From: Clostridia bacterium
GTDB taxonomy: Bacteria > Bacillota > Clostridia > Oscillospirales > QAKW01
Direction of reading: 5' to 3'
DNA: 57,934 nucleotides
Assembly (NCBI GenBank): GCA_017464525.1
Contig: JAFTZM010000034.1
Span: forward strand, 81,817-139,750
Shown here piece after piece: positions 57,002 to 57,934 of the stretch; within the stretch, counting starts at the first letter, position 1; each line of letters opens with the position of its first letter. A program made the translations under genes and the position numbers. A model generated the notes under the pieces. The model was not told where the DNA came from and ran no database searches. It worked only from the letters and a program-made list of their open reading frames with translations.

Positions 57002-57704
57002 AATCCTCACCGATGATCCTCAAAAACCGATGGATATATTCTTTATCCAACCTGCATTGATCCGCTCCTGCGGCGCTTGATTCTTTTGGAATGTTGAGTT
57101 TTCCGAGTGCCTGATCAAATTCCTCCAGCTCCAGATAGGTGTCCTGATAGCGGTCAATGCTTGAATTAACGCTCGACGTATAAAAAACAGTTTCTTGCCC
57201 GTCAAGATAGATTTTATAATAGAAATTTCCTTCTTTTTCGTATTCAAAAAAGGAGAATTTCTGATTGCCAAAGCCCGTTTCAATCTTTTCTACCTTTGAA
57301 TAACTGTATGCCCGGCCCTTTAAATTCAAAGGAGTTAGTACCACGATTCGATCATTTGTTACATAAGTGAGACTTGTAGTGCAAACATGAAGGGCAATCA
57401 ACCAGACCGCCGCTATGGCGATCTTCCATTTTCCTAGCTTTTTACTGAACCAAATGATATGTAAAAAATCGTTCTCGGAATTCATCTTCTTTTTAAAGAA
57501 ATACACAATATAGTATGATATAAAAACAGAAGGAATCACCAGAAGCGGAGCCAATATCATAGAAACAAAAGGACTGTTTTCATAAAATAAAAAATTAGTC
57601 GGCAGTAATACCGCTTCAACACAGAAGCCGTACAAAACAACTGATAAGGTAAAAATTACGCCTGTGAGTAAAACGAAAGAAATTTTATCGATGATCTTTT
57701 TCAT
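57000..57704 (-). CDS. Hypothetical membrane protein
   Basis: A 234-residue protein I do not recognise. Three hydrophobic segments (about 8-32, 45-68 and 92-112) are followed by a soluble beta-rich domain of about 115 residues (RIVVLTPLNLKGRAYSYSKV, FYYKIYLDGQETVFYTSS) that resembles a PH-like or bPH domain in rhythm. Base composition is clearly more AT-rich than its neighbours, which suggests later acquisition. ATG 57704 follows GGAGA. Confidence 0.65.
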   Translation of the reverse strand: MKKIIDKISFVLLTGVIFTLSVVLYGFCVEAVLLPTNFLFYENSPFVSMILAPLLVIPSVFISYYIVYFFKKKMNSENDFLHIIWFSKKLGKWKIAIAAVWLIALHVCTTSLTYVTNDRIVVLTPLNLKGRAYSYSKVEKIETGFGNQKFSFFEYEKEGNFYYKIYLDGQETVFYTSSVNSSIDRYQDTYLELEEFDQALGKLNIPKESSAAGADQCRLDKEYIHRFLRIIGED

Positions 57705-57792
57705 TCTCCAGCATCCCTCTCTTATAAATATTTTAAACGATATGCATCAAAATGTAAATAGAATTAGGGAAGTCTTAAGAAATTAGAAAAAG

Positions 57793-57823
57793 AAAAAACC
57801 ACCCATAAAAAGGGTGGTTTTCT
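57793..57823 (-). terminator. Terminator of tRNA-Lys
   Basis: AAAACCACCC (57795-57804) and GGGTGGTTTT (57812-57821) pair around a seven-base loop just beyond the tRNA-Lys 3' end, with T residues following on the minus strand. Confidence 0.8.
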
Positions 57824-57825
57824 TT

Positions 57826-57901
57826 TGGTGCACCTTCAGGGATTCGAACCCGGGACCCACTGATTAAGAGTCAGTTGCTCTACCAACTGAGCTAAAGGTG
57901 C
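57826..57901 (-). tRNA. tRNA-Lys (anticodon CTT)
   Basis: A 76-base tRNA with encoded CCA on the minus strand. The acceptor stem GCACCTT pairs with AAGGTGC, the D arm AGCTCAGTTGGTAGAGC is standard, the anticodon loop CTCTTAA gives CTT (Lys), and the T arm has GGTTCGAATCC. Confidence 0.95.
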
Positions 57902-57934
57902 TTCTATACTTTGCTCAGTTTTTGCCTTGCTTTA

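Overview
The window looks like chromosome of a fairly GC-rich Clostridia bacterium, probably in the Oscillospiraceae/Ruminococcaceae. The signs are strong AGGAGG-type ribosome binding sites, the Firmicutes gene order yybS-gdpP-rplI-dnaB, a SCIFF (six-cysteine) peptide with its radical SAM maturase, and many AraC regulators beside sugar-metabolism genes. The genus call is inference from gene content, not from a search.

Positions 1 to about 5791 are the integrase end of a prophage-like element sitting against the 3' end of a tRNA-Ala(GGC) gene. It carries a tyrosine integrase, a divergent XRE repressor/Cro-like pair, a leftward early operon (replisome-organiser-like, HTH and sigma-like proteins) and a ribbon-helix-helix/Fic pair driven by matched palindromic operators. 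The element continues off the left edge. An 8-base motif (TGAGCGGG) recurs in it, often against a -10 box.

Positions 5.9 to 9.8 kb hold a peptidoglycan-related locus: a membrane-anchored peptidoglycan deacetylase, a fused HTH/amino-sugar kinase (MurK-like), MurQ etherase and a wrecked glycoside hydrolase gene. From 9.8 to 20 kb come carbohydrate genes (Gfo/Idh/MocA oxidoreductase, hexapeptide acyltransferase, PHP-domain protein, SGNH hydrolase, a TIM-barrel glycosidase-like protein) with AraC and PocR-AraC regulators, then an orphan structured-RNA candidate and two exonuclease/endonuclease/phosphatase-fold paralogues. From 20.8 to 25.4 kb lie a PLP decarboxylase, the scfB/scfA ranthipeptide system and a large FAD dehydrogenase.

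From 25.4 to 34.6 kb are a deacetylase lipoprotein, an AraC/MATE divergent pair and a tightly coupled leftward operon (sigma-factor remnant, FAD oxidoreductase, glycerate kinase, PHP phosphatase, MtnN, glycerophosphodiesterase, YjjP, YjjB). From 34.7 to 44.8 kb a second leftward operon carries housekeeping genes: tsaE, tsaB, rpiB, yybS, gdpP, rplI, dnaB, tilS, hpt, ftsH. It diverges from rodA. Beyond rodA are a GH20 remnant, trmB, a CBS-domain gene and pnuC behind a terminator-type leader.

From 48.2 to 57.9 kb is a more accessory region: a possibly frameshifted lipoprotein, an ADP-ribosylglycohydrolase-family enzyme, three AraC regulators, a BNR/sialidase-like enzyme translationally coupled to a second PnuC, a second Gfo/Idh/MocA oxidoreductase, a C_GCAxxG_C_C redox protein, a small membrane protein and tRNA-Lys(CTT). 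No rRNA operon, CRISPR array or transposase was seen.

The most unusual regulatory signals are inverted repeats that bracket a -10 box and whose downstream arm is the Shine-Dalgarno sequence (three clear cases), the pnuC leader, the element's repeated motif, and a probably leaderless GIY-YIG gene. No stretch longer than about 300 bases lacks a gene.
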